A stretch of 64,000 bases of DNA, taken from NCBI RefSeq assembly GCF_000215085.1, contig NC_015589.1, positions 3,732,120-3,796,119 of the forward strand. The letters are read 5' to 3'. A model generated the notes under the pieces. That model was not told where the DNA came from, ran no database searches, and saw nothing but the letters and a program-made list of their open reading frames with translations. This DNA is from Desulforamulus ruminis DSM 2154. GTDB taxonomy: Bacteria; Bacillota; Desulfotomaculia; Desulfotomaculales; Desulfotomaculaceae. Position 1 is the stretch's first letter. Each line of letters starts with the position of its first letter. A program made the position numbers and the translations under genes. Shown here piece after piece: positions 31,393 to 41,459 of this stretch.

Positions 31393-32547
31393 TTATTTTG
31401 TGGCAAAAAATTCCTTTGGAGCCTCTTCAGACAAATGAAATTTGTAACAAATGAAATCTACAATTCTTTTAGAAGCCATTCCATCGCCATAGGGATTCAC
31501 CGCTTCTGCCATATCCTGGTATGTTTGGGGGTTGTTCAGCAGTTCTTTCGTTACAGATAGAACAACGCTTTGGTCCGTTCCCACCAGTTTCACCGTTCCG
31601 GCCTCAACCGCTTCAGGCCGCTCGGTGGTTTCTCTTAAAACCAAGACCGGTTTACCAAAGGAAGGAGCCTCCTCCTGCATGCCGCCCGAATCTGTAAGCA
31701 CCAGGTGGCAACGCTGCATGAGATTGATGAAAGGTTCATACTGCAGCGGTTCGATCAAATGAACTCTTGGCGCCCGTTCCAGCACTTCATGAACCACGCG
31801 CCGCACCGCGGGATTTTTATGGACCGGGAAAACAACTTCCACATCTGTATGGGTTTCCACAATTTCCTTTAAAGCCAGGTATACTTCCCGCAAAGGTCCC
31901 CCTAGGTTCTCCCGGCGGTGAGTGGTAACCAGCAGAACACGTTGTCTGTCAAAATCTATCTTATTCAAAAGGGGATCGGAAAATACATAATTTTCCTTAA
32001 CCGTGGCTTTCAGGGCATCAATAACCGTGTTTCCGGTGACAAAAATGTTCTCCATGTGAATGTTCTCTTTTAAAAGATTCTCCATGGCTCTTTGGGTGGG
32101 GGCAAAGTGATATTCCGCCAAGGCCCCGGTAAGGTGCCGGTTCATTTCCTCGGGGAAAGGCGAGTATTTATTATGGGTACGCAGGCCGGCCTCCACATGA
32201 CCGACCGGGATCTGTCGGTAATAGGCGGCCAGGGCGGCCACAAAGGTGGTGGTGGTATCTCCATGAACCAGTACCAGGTCCGGGTTGCAATCCATCAGCA
32301 CGTCCTTTAGACCGTTCAGAGCCCGGGTAGTAACATCGTACAGGGTTTGCCCCTCCTGCATAATGTTCAGATCATAATCCGGAACAATATGAAACAGTTC
32401 CAACACCTGGTCCAGCATTTCCCTATGCTGGGCGGTCACTGCCACCAAAGATTTAATTTTATCCGGATGGCTGTTCAGTTCTTTGACCAACGGAGCCATT
32501 TTAATGGCCTCAGGACGAGTGCCGAAAATAGTTAGAATTTTTATCAT
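31393..32547 (-). CDS. wecB: UDP-N-acetylglucosamine 2-epimerase (non-hydrolysing)
   Basis: 384 aa enzyme interconverting UDP-GlcNAc and UDP-ManNAc for wall or teichoic-type polymers (MnaA in Bacillus). Family motifs: GTRPEAIKMAPL (9-20), HRRENLGG and the UDP-binding TDSGGMQEEAPSFGKP. It sits directly upstream of the atp operon. It is not next to the glycan locus, so a general wall role is likely. Confidence 0.93.
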   Translation of the reverse strand: MIKILTIFGTRPEAIKMAPLVKELNSHPDKIKSLVAVTAQHREMLDQVLELFHIVPDYDLNIMQEGQTLYDVTTRALNGLKDVLMDCNPDLVLVHGDTTTTFVAALAAYYRQIPVGHVEAGLRTHNKYSPFPEEMNRHLTGALAEYHFAPTQRAMENLLKENIHMENIFVTGNTVIDALKATVKENYVFSDPLLNKIDFDRQRVLLVTTHRRENLGGPLREVYLALKEIVETHTDVEVVFPVHKNPAVRRVVHEVLERAPRVHLIEPLQYEPFINLMQRCHLVLTDSGGMQEEAPSFGKPVLVLRETTERPEAVEAGTVKLVGTDQSVVLSVTKELLNNPQTYQDMAEAVNPYGDGMASKRIVDFICYKFHLSEEAPKEFFATK

Positions 32548-32574
32548 TTGGATAATCCTCCGGAGTTTTGCCTT

Positions 32575-32670
32575 TTGAGCTTTTCAATGGGCCAAGTTGC
32601 CGGCTTTATCGGCTTTTGGTCCTGCTGCAACAGGACTCAGAAATGCATCTTTGAGCCTAAAGACCAAGAT
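32575..32670. repeat. Short palindromic intergenic repeat
   Basis: About 95 bp between wecB and the MazG-like gene with GGGCCAAGTTGCCGGC and TTTGGTCCTGCTGCAACAGGAC, a reduced version of the repeat family: one left arm and a compact hairpin CCTGCTGCAACAGG. It reaches into the 3' end of the MazG-like gene. Confidence 0.5.
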
Positions 32671-32968
32671 ATCCCTTTCTGACCAACTTTTCTACATGTT
32701 CTTTCCGGGCTTGGTCAATGTCTACACCATAGTACTCTTCCAATACAAACATCATGCTGACAGCGGTTTGGGCGACATCCAGGAGTTCTTCGGTAATGTG
32801 TTCCATAACTTCTTTTTCTTCGTGTCGGGACCGTTCACCACTCATCCCACGGAATTTACCGATGGCTTGAGCCAATTCCCCGGCTTCCTCCATCAATTTC
32901 AAAGCGGTAGATTCCATGGTAGGCGAAAGATTGTTCAGCCTGGGCAGGGCAATATTTTTAGTGTTCAT
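32657..32968 (-). CDS. MazG-like nucleotide pyrophosphohydrolase
   Basis: 103 aa all-alpha NTP pyrophosphatase. The metal-binding pattern EEAGELAQAIGKF (28-40) with a downstream EELLDVAQTA (61-70) gives the E-x2-E...E-x2-D arrangement of the MazG/RS21-C6 superfamily. It probably removes non-canonical nucleotides. AGGAGG lies eight bases upstream of the ATG. It sits beside a dCMP deaminase, suggesting nucleotide housekeeping. Confidence 0.85.
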   Translation of the reverse strand: MNTKNIALPRLNNLSPTMESTALKLMEEAGELAQAIGKFRGMSGERSRHEEKEVMEHITEELLDVAQTAVSMMFVLEEYYGVDIDQARKEHVEKLVRKGYLGL

Positions 32969-33017
32969 GGTTGTACCTCCTGGGTCATGCTTTGGGGGCT
33001 AATTTCTAGGCTAAAAA

Positions 33018-33476
33018 CTAGTCATTTACAGAGATGCGTATAAGCTCTACGCCGGCTTCGTTGAATATCTCCAAGGATAATTCATCGGGGTAATCGCCGG
33101 CAAAGATCACTTTTTTTATTCCTGCATTAACAATCATCTTGGAACACATAACACAAGGCTGGGTGGTTACATAGATCATACTGCCTTGGATGGCTGTGCC
33201 GTGTACAGCGGCCTGGATAATGGCGTTTTGCTCCGCGTGGAGGGCCCGGCAAAGCTCGTGGCGCTGGCCTGAGGGAATACCCAGCTTCTCCCTCAGGCAG
33301 CCCCTCTCCATGCAGTGAGCCAGCCCCGCCGGCGCACCGTTATAACCGGTGGCCAAAATACGGTTATCCTTTACAATGGCCGCGCCCACTTTACGACGCA
33401 AGCAGGTGGAGCGGGAAGCCACCACCTGCGTTATTTGCATAAAATATTCTTCCCAGGAAGGACGCATGCTTAGCAC
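33018..33476 (-). CDS. comEB: Deoxycytidylate (dCMP) deaminase family protein
   Basis: 152 aa zinc deaminase making dUMP from dCMP for thymidylate synthesis. The zinc and catalytic residues are His80-Ala-Glu82 and PCVMC (Cys108, Cys111), and the substrate loop is GYNGAPAG. Orthologues are named ComEB in Bacillus because of their operon position, not function. Here it lies between the MazG-like gene and glyA, where Bacillus has upp. Confidence 0.9.
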   Translation of the reverse strand: MLSMRPSWEEYFMQITQVVASRSTCLRRKVGAAIVKDNRILATGYNGAPAGLAHCMERGCLREKLGIPSGQRHELCRALHAEQNAIIQAAVHGTAIQGSMIYVTTQPCVMCSKMIVNAGIKKVIFAGDYPDELSLEIFNEAGVELIRISVND

Positions 33477-33488
33477 CTCCTGTGCTTC

Positions 33489-33673
33489 TTTTAGGCTATG
33501 GGGTAATTCTTTGGGGTCAGTTGCTGGACTTAAGAGAAATGCTCATGGGTCCTGTTGTTAGCCTTAAAGGTAATACTTATTGGTCCTGTAAAAAACGGTA
33601 CTTTTACTAGACTCAATGAAACCACCCATAAGTCTAGCAACTGGACCCACAAGAAATTCCCGCAAGTCTAGTA
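33489..33673. repeat. Palindromic intergenic repeat, copy C
   Basis: About 185 bp between comEB and glyA. Left arm GGGGTCAGTTGCTGG and GGGTCCTGTTGTTAG; right arm CTAGCAACTGGACCC. The outer right edge CAAGTCTAG supplies the TAG stop of glyA (33668-33670). Confidence 0.8.
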
Positions 33674-34906
33674 CAGCGGATATTTATCACACAATTCCTT
33701 CACCATAGTCCGGGCCTGGTCTTGGGCAGCGGGGTTGTCTTTACCCTTAAGGCTCATGCTGATGATTTCCGCCACCGTGTCCATTTCCGCTTCCCGGAAG
33801 CCCCGGGTGGTAACGGCGGGTGTGCCCAAACGAATTCCACTGGTGACAAAGGGCTTTTCAGGATCGAAAGGAATGGCGTTTTTATTGCAGGTTACATGCA
33901 CTTCATCCAAAAGCTTTTCCGCTTCTTTACCGGTAATGCCTGTTCCCCGGAGATCAACCAGCATCAAGTGATTGTCGGTGCCTCCGGAAACCAGATTAAA
34001 GCCCCGTTTCATCAACCCGCCGGCCAGAGCCTGGGCATTGTTGATAATTTGCTGTTGATAAGTCTTAAACTCCGGCTTCAGGGCCTCCCCGAAGGCAGCG
34101 GCCTTGGCGGCGATGACATGCATCAGGGGACCGCCCTGGGAACCGGGGAAAATGGCTTTATCAATTGACTGGGCATATTGTTCTTTGCATAAAATCATAC
34201 CGCCCCGGGGACCCCGGAGGGTCTTGTGGGTGGTGGTGGTCACTACGTCGGCATAGGGCACCGGGCTTTGGTGCAGTCCGGCAGCCACCAGCCCGGCAAT
34301 GTGGGCCATATCTACGAAGAAGTAAGCCCCAATCTCCCGGGCAATTTCAGCCATGGTTTTAAAGTCAATGGCCCGGGGATAGGCGCTGGCTCCCCCGACA
34401 ATCATTTTGGGCTTTTCCTGCAGGGCGATTTGGCGCAGTTTATCATAATCAATTCTTCCGGTTTGCTCTTCAACACCATAGGATACAACGTTAAAATATT
34501 TGCCGGATACATTAACCGGGCTGCCATGGGTGAGGTGCCCGCCGTGGGCCAGATTCATGCCTAAAATTTTATCCCCCGGTTGCAGCAGGGCAAAATATAC
34601 GGCAAAGTTGGCCTGGGCGCCGGAGTGGGGCTGTACATTGGCATGTTCGGCTCCAAATATTTCTTTGGCTCGGGAAATAGCCAGGCTTTCCGCCATATCC
34701 ACAAACTCGCAGCCGCCATAATAGCGCTTTCCCGGATAACCTTCCGCATATTTATTGGTCAGCACCGAACCCTGGGCCTCCATAACAGCCGGGCTGACGA
34801 AATTTTCCGAGGCAATCAATTCAATATTCCTGCGCTGGCGTTCCAGCTCCAATTCTATTGCCCGGGCCAGTTCGGGATCGGCCTGGGTGAGGGTATGTGA
34901 GTTCAT
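33668..34906 (-). CDS. glyA: Serine hydroxymethyltransferase
   Basis: 412 aa PLP enzyme that interconverts serine and glycine and loads one-carbon units on tetrahydrofolate. The PLP lysine is in [14 protein letters not shown]; substrate residues [13 protein letters not shown] are near 53-65. Full length. Its TAG stop is contributed by repeat copy C. As in Bacillus, it follows rpiB. Confidence 0.96.
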   Translation of the reverse strand: MNSHTLTQADPELARAIELELERQRRNIELIASENFVSPAVMEAQGSVLTNKYAEGYPGKRYYGGCEFVDMAESLAISRAKEIFGAEHANVQPHSGAQANFAVYFALLQPGDKILGMNLAHGGHLTHGSPVNVSGKYFNVVSYGVEEQTGRIDYDKLRQIALQEKPKMIVGGASAYPRAIDFKTMAEIAREIGAYFFVDMAHIAGLVAAGLHQSPVPYADVVTTTTHKTLRGPRGGMILCKEQYAQSIDKAIFPGSQGGPLMHVIAAKAAAFGEALKPEFKTYQQQIINNAQALAGGLMKRGFNLVSGGTDNHLMLVDLRGTGITGKEAEKLLDEVHVTCNKNAIPFDPEKPFVTSGIRLGTPAVTTRGFREAEMDTVAEIISMSLKGKDNPAAQDQARTMVKELCDKYPLY

Positions 34907-34953
34907 AAGTTTTCTCTCCTTATTTCAGTTTTATATATTTTTATACACTTTAG

Positions 34954-35424
34954 CTAAACCTGGCTCCCCGGGCAATACTTCTTCTCGATTTCCGCAATTT
35001 TAGCCACTCGTTTAGCATGCCGGTCACCGGCAAATTCAGTATCCATAAAGGCCTGTACAATCTCTTTGGCCTTTTCCAGGTCCAGAAATCTGGAGCCTAG
35101 GGTAAGAACGTTGGCATCGTTATGCTCCCGGGCTAAAGTGGCAATTTCAACATCAAAAACATTGGCCGCCCGAATACCGGGTATTTTGTTTACTGCAATA
35201 GCCATGCCCACGCCGGTCCCACAAATAAGGACCCCGCGCTGGCAGATCCCTGAACGAATCTTTTCCCCCACCGCCAGGGCGAAATCCGGATAATCGCAGG
35301 ATTCGGTGCAATGGCAGCCGGCATCCTCCACTTGAACACCCAGGGCTTTCAGGTATTCTCGAATTTGTTCTTTCATTGCAAAGCCAGCATGATCGCTACC
35401 GATTACGACAGAAAGACTTTTCAA
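34954..35424 (-). CDS. rpiB: Ribose-5-phosphate isomerase B
   Basis: About 156 aa enzyme of the pentose phosphate pathway. The TTG at 35424 is preferred because GGAGGT lies seven bases upstream and the protein then starts MKSLSVVIGSDHAGF; an in-frame ATG at 35439 lies within that ribosome site. Active-site elements: SDHAGF, the catalytic Cys in LICGTGVGM, and the phosphate-binding REHNDANVL. It corresponds to ywlF in the conserved ywl block. Confidence 0.9.
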   Translation of the reverse strand: MKSLSVVIGSDHAGFAMKEQIREYLKALGVQVEDAGCHCTESCDYPDFALAVGEKIRSGICQRGVLICGTGVGMAIAVNKIPGIRAANVFDVEIATLAREHNDANVLTLGSRFLDLEKAKEIVQAFMDTEFAGDRHAKRVAKIAEIEKKYCPGSQV

Positions 35425-35526
35425 CCGTTCTACCTCCATGTATTAAATAAATATTGGGGTTCTCCAAGAAAGCTTGCTTTTCCTTTATTTCAAAATCAAA
35501 TTTAACCAATCACAAAGTTTCTGTTG

Positions 35527-35982
35527 TTAGTCAGTCTTGAGCCGATCCAGAACCTTCCGGATTAATGCTTGCAGGTTTCCGGCACAGCGGCGATATTCCT
35601 CAACCGAACCACCAAAGGGGTCCGGTACATCGCCGGGAACACCTGCATACTGGCCCAGTATATGGACCTTGTCTGCGGCTTCCGGCATCATGCTCAGCAC
35701 CTGCCTGCGGTGGCTTGCCGTCATGGTAAGAATCAGATCCGCTTCCATAATCATTTCTCTGGTCAGTAAAGTGGCCCGGTGCTGTGAAAGCTCAATGCCC
35801 ATTTCAGCCAGGATTTCTATAGCCTGGTTTGCTGCTTTATCCCCCGGCAGAGCCAGGGTACCGGCAGAGGCAAATACCAACCCTTGGCTACCCAGTTCCT
35901 GTGCCGCCTTCCTGGCTAGGCCCTCCGCCATACTGCTGCGGCAGGTATTCCCTGTACAAACAAAAAGAATTTTTTGTTGCAT
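35527..35982 (-). CDS. ywlE: Low-molecular-weight phosphatase, protein-arginine type (YwlE)
   Basis: 151 aa. The phosphate loop CTGNTCRS (9-16) has Thr13 in place of the Ile/Leu of tyrosine phosphatases, the known determinant of phosphoarginine specificity in YwlE, and the general acid lies in DPFGG. YwlE removes phosphoarginine marks set by McsB on proteins sent to ClpCP. McsB is not in this window. It sits in the conserved ywlD-ywlE-rpiB order. Confidence 0.9.
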   Translation of the reverse strand: MQQKILFVCTGNTCRSSMAEGLARKAAQELGSQGLVFASAGTLALPGDKAANQAIEILAEMGIELSQHRATLLTREMIMEADLILTMTASHRRQVLSMMPEAADKVHILGQYAGVPGDVPDPFGGSVEEYRRCAGNLQALIRKVLDRLKTD

Positions 35983-36033
35983 GAGTTCACTCCTCGGTTT
36001 TATTATTCCCGGAGTTGTTTGTCAGCATAAGAA

Positions 36034-36058
36034 AACTGCCCATCAAAGATGGACAGTT
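36034..36058 (-). terminator. Terminator after mntP
   Basis: Stem AACTGxCCATC/GATGGxCAGTT (11 bp, one mismatch) with an AAA/TTT loop, followed on the minus strand by TTCTTATG. It lies 31 bp past the mntP stop. Confidence 0.65.
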
Positions 36059-36088
36059 CTTTCTTCTACAATATATTCCCTTTTTCCT

Positions 36089-36637
36089 TCAAAAAAATAG
36101 TTTTATGCCAATTCCCGCCAGAATGATTCCTCCAATTAATTCTCCTTTGTTGCCAATCCAGTCTCCCACCGTTCTGCCAAGGGTGAGTCCGGCAAAGGTC
36201 ATTCCCCCGGCTACCAGGCCAATCATTCCGGCAGCCAGCGCCAGGGAAACCTGCTGGGTCCCCAGGGTAAAACCCACGCTGAGGGCATCCAGGCTGACAC
36301 TGGCCGAAAGCAACAACAGTCCCCCGGTGTTGGTAATGATAAATTTGGGCTCATCTTCTCCGGGTCTCAAAACATCCCAGATCATTTTTAAACCCAGATA
36401 CACCAGCAACGCCGCCCCGGCAATGCTGGCCGCCCGGCCCATTTTACTGCCTAAATACCCTCCGGCATACCAGCCCAGCAGCGGCATAAAAATATGAAAA
36501 ATCAGCACAGTGAGGCTAACAATCATAATTTGCCTGCGTGTAACCCCGGCCATACCAATCCCTACACACAGCGAAAAGGCATCGGACCCCAAAGCCACTG
36601 CCAAAGCCAGGAGAGTTGCTAAAGACAACAATAACAC
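36089..36637 (-). CDS. mntP: MntP-family manganese efflux pump (YwlD)
   Basis: 182 aa membrane protein with six helices in two three-helix repeats. The conserved acidic motifs are LGSDAFSLCVG in helix 1 and SLDALSVGF in helix 4, giving the metal-binding Asp pair. Family members export Mn2+. I found no yybP-ykoY manganese riboswitch upstream; a short GGCTG...CAGCC hairpin precedes the gene instead. Confidence 0.87.
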   Translation of the reverse strand: MLLLSLATLLALAVALGSDAFSLCVGIGMAGVTRRQIMIVSLTVLIFHIFMPLLGWYAGGYLGSKMGRAASIAGAALLVYLGLKMIWDVLRPGEDEPKFIITNTGGLLLLSASVSLDALSVGFTLGTQQVSLALAAGMIGLVAGGMTFAGLTLGRTVGDWIGNKGELIGGIILAGIGIKLFF

Positions 36638-36749
36638 CGTCCTCTTAAGTGCATGTATATTTCTTGGAGGTTGGCTGTCGGCTACGGGCTTTCAGCCATT
36701 GATTCTTCTATTGATATGTATGTCCAGATTGGCCAAAATAGGTCTGGTT

Positions 36750-37826
36750 TTATTCACATTTCACCACTTCTGCGGCAGCCCGGCGAAGGCGATTCATCAC
36801 AGCCAAACCGATTCCTCCAAGCTCCAGCCCTTCGGCCAGAATCACATCCACCTGATGTTCATCAAACTGCCGCAGCAGGCTAAAGAGCACGGCGGCTGCC
36901 TCGGAAGGGTTTTCCCTTGGTCCCATGGTCAGTACAATGGAACCCTTGGGGTACCTGCCCTGGTTCTCTTCGGTGGCAAGAATGCCCACCCGTTCTCCAC
37001 CCGCTAATAATTCCCCGGTCCTGACCCCCAGGCATTGAACCACACTCTTCGGCTCCCCTTCAAATAAAACAACCTTGGCAGCCGGGGCATAATGGGCATA
37101 TTTCATCCCGGGTGAGCGGGGAGATTGATTTTCGGGTAATTTTTCTCCCAAAACCGAAGGATCCATCAGCACTTTTCCCAGCGCCTCGGTCAATTGTTCA
37201 AAGGTTATCCCGCCCGGGCGGAGAATAACCGGCGTTTCAACGGTCAGGTCAAGAACCGTTGACTCCAGACCCAGACCCGCCGGACCCGCATCCAGAATGG
37301 CATCAATTCTCCCCTGCAGATCCTGTTGAACATGGGCCGCAGTGGTGGGGCTGGGCCGTCCGGACCGATTGGCGCTGGGAGCTGCCACCGGCACACCGGC
37401 GGCCCGGATCAAGGCCAAGGCCACAGGGTGATCGGGCATACGAATGGCCACGGTATTCAAACCACCGGTTACCTCTTCCGGAATCCCGGCCTTTTTGGGC
37501 ACCACTAAGGTAAGGGGACCGGGCCAGAAAAGGGCCATTAGCTTCTTGGCTGTTTCCGACAATTGTGGACAAATGCCTTCAGCCATGCGCTTATCCGCCA
37601 CATGCAAAATCAAGGGGTTATCCGAGGGCCTTCCCTTGGCCCGGTAAATTCCGGCCACAGCGGCGCCGTTCAGGCCATTGGCGCCAAGACCGTAAACTGT
37701 CTCCGTGGGAAAAGCCACCAAGCCGCCCCTTCTTATTATGTCAGCCGCCTGCCCGATGATATACGGATCCGGGTTTTTTTTATCGACAACCCACAGTTTG
37801 GTCGTAATGGGTTCCATGGATTTCAT
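36750..37826 (-). CDS. ywlC: L-threonylcarbamoyladenylate synthase (Sua5/YwlC)
   Basis: 358 aa enzyme making threonylcarbamoyl-AMP for the t6A37 modification of ANN-decoding tRNAs. The YrdC/TsaC domain (about 15-215) shows FPTETVYGLG, KGRPSDNPLI and SANRSG; the C-terminal Sua5 domain is present. Two ATG starts are possible (37826 and 37817), and the upstream TTG is less likely. It belongs to the ywlC-ywlD-ywlE block; spoIIR, found beside ywlC in Bacillus, is absent. Confidence 0.93.
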   Translation of the reverse strand: MKSMEPITTKLWVVDKKNPDPYIIGQAADIIRRGGLVAFPTETVYGLGANGLNGAAVAGIYRAKGRPSDNPLILHVADKRMAEGICPQLSETAKKLMALFWPGPLTLVVPKKAGIPEEVTGGLNTVAIRMPDHPVALALIRAAGVPVAAPSANRSGRPSPTTAAHVQQDLQGRIDAILDAGPAGLGLESTVLDLTVETPVILRPGGITFEQLTEALGKVLMDPSVLGEKLPENQSPRSPGMKYAHYAPAAKVVLFEGEPKSVVQCLGVRTGELLAGGERVGILATEENQGRYPKGSIVLTMGPRENPSEAAAVLFSLLRQFDEHQVDVILAEGLELGGIGLAVMNRLRRAAAEVVKCE

Positions 37827-37899
37827 CTCCAATCCTCTCCGGATAATATAACCGCTTGGGTCGCTGGTTATTGGACACAGCTAAACCCGGAAAAATTCT

Positions 37900-38757
37900 T
37901 TACAACTTCCGTGCCACCACCAGCCGCTCCCGGTGGGCCAAGTCCCGATAAATTTCCGCCACCCAGTATTTCAAAGGGAGGATATTGATCGCTTCCTGTC
38001 CCTGGCCGGGGCCGATTTCCATCAGCAAATGGCCTCCCGGCGCCAAATATTTAGATGCCTTGGGCAGCAGCCTGCGGTAAAGCTCCAACCCGTCCACCCC
38101 GCCGTCCAGGGCCAGGTGGGGCTCAAAATTTCTGACATCGGCCATCAGGCCCGGAATATCCGTGGTGGGAATATAAGGAAGATTGGCAGTTATCAGGTGA
38201 ATGTTTTGTTGGAGTTTCTCATCAACCGGATCTAAAAGATTCCCCGCATAAAAAGATACCCTTTTTTCCACACCGTGCCGCAGAGCATTTTCCCTTGCCA
38301 CGGCCAAGGCTTGTTCAGAAAGGTCCACGGCATGTACCCGCAGTTCCGGCAGCAGATAGGCCAGGCTTACGGCAACTGCCCCGCTGCCTGTGCCAACATC
38401 CACAACCACCGGAAGCCGCTCTTGAGATTCTTTCAAGCAGGCCAGAGCCATTTCCACCATTAATTCCGTGTCCGGACGGGGGATTAAAACCGCCGGAGTC
38501 ACCTTAAAGTCCAAACCCATAAATTCTTTATGCCCAATCAAATAAGCTGCCGGTTCCCCTGCAGCCCGCCTTTCCAGCAGTTTATGATAATGCTCCTGCT
38601 GTTCCGCCTCTAAGGACAAATCTCCCTTTAATACAAGCCCCGTCCGGTCCAAACTGGTTACTGCCGAAAGCAGCACCCGGGCGTCCAGCTTCCAGGAGGG
38701 AATCTCTCTTTCTTTTAAAAATCGTCCGCCCACCCAAAGGGCCTCTTGTATTCGCAT
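37900..38757 (-). CDS. prmC: Peptide chain release factor methyltransferase
   Basis: 285 aa SAM-dependent enzyme that methylates the GGQ glutamine of release factors. SAM motif VDVGTGSGAVAVSL, acidic motif AVDLSEQALAVA, and the active site reads NLPY instead of the canonical NPPY; the Asn that binds the glutamine side chain is kept. It is directly downstream of prfA, its substrate gene, with repeat copy D between them. Confidence 0.92.
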   Translation of the reverse strand: MRIQEALWVGGRFLKEREIPSWKLDARVLLSAVTSLDRTGLVLKGDLSLEAEQQEHYHKLLERRAAGEPAAYLIGHKEFMGLDFKVTPAVLIPRPDTELMVEMALACLKESQERLPVVVDVGTGSGAVAVSLAYLLPELRVHAVDLSEQALAVARENALRHGVEKRVSFYAGNLLDPVDEKLQQNIHLITANLPYIPTTDIPGLMADVRNFEPHLALDGGVDGLELYRRLLPKASKYLAPGGHLLMEIGPGQGQEAINILPLKYWVAEIYRDLAHRERLVVARKL

Positions 38758-38787
38758 GGTAAATCTCCATTTGCCTTTATCGTAATC

Positions 38788-38932
38788 TTTAGGGTCCCGT
38801 TTTTAGCCTTGCCGGTAAGTCTAAGGGTCCAGTTGCTAGTCTTCCATGTATTTCCTCAAGACTCCTTCTACAGAACCTTTTGGAATACTTATAAGGCTAG
38901 CAACTGGACCCAAAATTTTAACCTATAAGGCG
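38788..38932. repeat. Palindromic intergenic repeat, copy D
   Basis: About 145 bp between prmC and prfA, the simplest clear copy. One good left unit (GGGTCCAGTTGCTAG, about 38827) and one right unit (CTAGCAACTGGACCC, about 38898) are exact reverse complements over 15 bp, around a 55 bp centre. It begins right after the prfA stop. Confidence 0.85.
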
Positions 38933-38938
38933 AACTGC

Positions 38939-40009
38939 CTACTCTTCCACAGCCTTCAATCTCTCGGCCTGATCGGTGGTGCTTAGCGCTTCAATAATTT
39001 CAAACAAATCTCCCTGCAATACATATTCCAGCCGGTGTACGGTCAGACCGATGCGGTGGTCGGTAATACGGTTTTGGGGAAAGTTGTAGGTGCGAATTCT
39101 TTCACTGCGGTCTCCGCTGCCCACCATGGATTTGCGGGTGCTGGCAATGGCCTTTTGCTGCTCTTCCTGAGCCTTATCCAGCAACCGGGCCCGCAAGACG
39201 CGCATGGCCTTGTCTTTATTCTTATGCTGGGACTTTTCATCCTGGCAGGAAACCACAATACCGGTTGGAATATGGGTAATTCGCACTGCCGACTGGGTGG
39301 TGTTCACGCACTGGCCGCCGGGACCACTGGCGCAGAACAGGTCAATGCGAATATCGTTGGCATTTACCTCAATATCCACCTCTTCGGCCTCAGGCAACAC
39401 CGCCACCGTGGCCGCCGAGGTGTGAATGCGGCCGCCGCTTTCCGTGGCTGGAACCCGCTGCACCCGGTGCACACCGCTCTCAAACTTTAAGTTGCTGAAG
39501 GCCCCTTTACCCTCCACCACAAAGGTGATTTCTTTAAAACCTCCCAGGTCTGTTTCATTGGCATCAATAATTTCCGTACGCCAGCCTTTTCGTTCGGCGT
39601 ATCGGCAATACATCCTGAACAGGTCCCCGGCAAACAAAGCCGCCTCGTCGCCACCAGTGCCGCCCCGGATTTCCACGATAACGTTTTTTTCATCGTTAGG
39701 GTCCTTAGGCAGCAGCAGAATTTTGAGCTTTTGCTCCAGTTCTTCTTTACGGCTTTCCAGCTCCCCAATCTCCAGTTCCACCATCTCCTGAAAATCCGGT
39801 TCCAGTTTATCTTCCAGCATCAACCGGTTTTCTTCCAAATCAGACAGTGTTTTTTTATATTGACGGAAGGCTTCCACCACATCCGTTAAATCGGCATGAG
39901 CTTTCACCATCTGCTGCCACTTGGCCCGGTCGGCCATCACTTCGGGATCGCTGACTTGGCCTTCCAGCACTTGATACTTATCCTCCAGAGCCTGGAGTTT
40001 ATCGAACAT
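38939..40009 (-). CDS. prfA: Peptide chain release factor 1
   Basis: 356 aa RF1 that ends translation at UAA/UAG. The ATG at 40009 with AAGGAAGGTGA upstream is chosen; the reading frame overlaps the preceding gene by 11 bp. The GGQ motif is in [11 protein letters not shown], and the codon-recognition PAT tripeptide is in VPATESGG, which excludes RF2. It stands between the DUF1385 gene and prmC. Confidence 0.95.
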   Translation of the reverse strand: MFDKLQALEDKYQVLEGQVSDPEVMADRAKWQQMVKAHADLTDVVEAFRQYKKTLSDLEENRLMLEDKLEPDFQEMVELEIGELESRKEELEQKLKILLLPKDPNDEKNVIVEIRGGTGGDEAALFAGDLFRMYCRYAERKGWRTEIIDANETDLGGFKEITFVVEGKGAFSNLKFESGVHRVQRVPATESGGRIHTSAATVAVLPEAEEVDIEVNANDIRIDLFCASGPGGQCVNTTQSAVRITHIPTGIVVSCQDEKSQHKNKDKAMRVLRARLLDKAQEEQQKAIASTRKSMVGSGDRSERIRTYNFPQNRITDHRIGLTVHRLEYVLQGDLFEIIEALSTTDQAERLKAVEE

Positions 40010-40880
40010 GTACGACGTCACCTTCCTTACGGACTGCATCAAAAGCCTTGATGGCTACTTCTACCTGAGCGTCATCCGGCTCATTGGTGGTGAGCTTCTG
40101 CAGCCAGAGACCCGGGGCAATAAATATCTTGCAGAGGCCTTTATCCTGATATTTTCCCGAAAGTTTCAGCAGTTCATAGGCAACTCCGGCTACCACCGGC
40201 AGCAGAAGCACCCGGAAAAAAATCTGTCCAAAAAGCCCGGAAGCAGTGACTCCGGAGAAAATAACCACTTTAATCAAAATAACAATCAGCAGGAAACTAG
40301 TTCCGCAACGGGGATGCAGGGTGGAAAACCTCTGCACCTCTTGCACCGTAAGTTCTTTCCCTGCTTCATAGGCATTAATCACCTTGTGCTCAGCACCATG
40401 GTACATAAAAACTCGCTGGATGTCTTTCATCCGGGAAACCGCCACTACATAGCCCAGGAATACTGCCAGCCGAACAATCCCTTCAATCACATTTCTCAGG
40501 AAATTGTCCTGAATGCCGGACCCTGCATAATAAATGAGGGTTGTTGGCAACACGATAAAGAGGACGATGGCGAGTCCCAGGGAAAAAGCAATGGTTAAAG
40601 CCATTTCCCATTTGCTGATTTTCTCCTCCTCTTCTTCTCCCATGGCCTGTTCCGCCGAGTAGCTCAGGGCTTCAATACCCATGATCAGTGATTCAAACAG
40701 CATCACCACTCCGCGGATAAAGGGCAATTTCAAGAACGGAAGCCTCTGGGTAATGGATCCCATGGGTTTTTCATTGATTGCAATGGTTTCATCGGGACGG
40801 CGGACCGCCACAGCCCGACGGCTGGGTCCCCGCATCATGACACCTTCAATGACTGCCTGGCCTCCATATTGAAAAGACAT
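39999..40880 (-). CDS. DUF1385 (YqhQ-like) membrane protein
   Basis: 293 aa protein of the DUF1385 family, conserved in Firmicutes but without a settled function. It begins [17 protein letters not shown], the family hallmark, and has about four transmembrane helices (two near 95-150, two near 190-235) and a cytosolic HPRCGTSFL segment. It overlaps prfA by 11 bp, implying translational coupling. In Bacillus tdk occupies the rpmE-prfA interval, so this gene replaces it here. Confidence 0.85.
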   Translation of the reverse strand: MSFQYGGQAVIEGVMMRGPSRRAVAVRRPDETIAINEKPMGSITQRLPFLKLPFIRGVVMLFESLIMGIEALSYSAEQAMGEEEEEKISKWEMALTIAFSLGLAIVLFIVLPTTLIYYAGSGIQDNFLRNVIEGIVRLAVFLGYVVAVSRMKDIQRVFMYHGAEHKVINAYEAGKELTVQEVQRFSTLHPRCGTSFLLIVILIKVVIFSGVTASGLFGQIFFRVLLLPVVAGVAYELLKLSGKYQDKGLCKIFIAPGLWLQKLTTNEPDDAQVEVAIKAFDAVRKEGDVVHVR

Positions 40881-40924
40881 AGCAAAACTCCTTTTTATTT
40901 ATAGCTTGTTGGATATAAAGAAAT

Positions 40925-40944
40925 AGCAGAGCCAGCGCTCTGCT
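40925..40944 (-). terminator. Terminator of rpmE
   Basis: A perfect 8 bp stem AGCAGAGC/GCTCTGCT with a 4 nt loop, followed on the minus strand by ATTTCTTTAT, 9 bp past the rpmE stop. Confidence 0.8.
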
Positions 40945-40952
40945 AGGGTAAG

Positions 40953-41153
40953 CTATTTCAAGCCGAACTTCTTGCGGAATTTCTCGGCCCGGCCGCCAAC
41001 TTCGATTTGACGCTGAGATCCGGTGTAAAAAGGATGGCAATTGGAGCAAATCTCCACTTTAATTTCCTTTTTGGTGGAACCTGTGGTAAACGTGTTCCCG
41101 CAGACACACTTAACTTCAACCTCATTGTATTTAGGATGGATTTTTTCTTTCAT
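40953..41153 (-). CDS. rpmE: Ribosomal protein L31, zinc-binding form
   Basis: 66 aa protein of the large subunit. Four cysteines in CVCG and CSNC (residues 16, 18, 37 and 40) mark the zinc-containing L31 type. GAAGGTGAG precedes the ATG. It has its own promoter and terminator and sits in the conserved rho-rpmE-prfA order, here with a 1.2 kb insertion between rpmE and the LysM/M23 gene. Confidence 0.97.
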   Translation of the reverse strand: MKEKIHPKYNEVEVKCVCGNTFTTGSTKKEIKVEICSNCHPFYTGSQRQIEVGGRAEKFRKKFGLK

Positions 41154-41224
41154 AAAGCAAACTCACCTTCTTTCTCCAATGCGCTAAATGCCAAAGGCAT
41201 AATTACCGATAAACACACGTCGAT

Positions 41225-41253
41225 ATTATAGCATAGATACTAAGGGGGTGCAA
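41225..41253 (-). promoter_or_regulatory. Promoter of rpmE
   Basis: On the minus strand a perfect -10 TATAAT with an extended element (TATGCTATAAT) follows TTGCAC by 17 bp, about 70 bp upstream of the rpmE ATG. The extended -10 compensates for the weak -35. Confidence 0.7.
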
Positions 41254-41459
41254 GACTATGGATTCCGCTGTTCGGCTTGAAAATTTCCCTATGGTCTCGC
41301 TGTTGGTTATTTGATTTTTAAAAGTACTTCTTCGAGGATCCTAAGTTTCCTTTTTAAAATTAGCAATTTAACTTTGGCAATGTTTACCCGGTAATTTATA
41401 TATATTTTATAAAATTATTTTTTCCAAAAAAAGGGATTTGATAACCAATGTCGTAATTA

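Noticed and set aside
36638-36749. yybP-ykoY manganese riboswitch upstream of mntP
   Set aside because: The expected conserved internal loops are absent; only a short GGCTG hairpin is seen.
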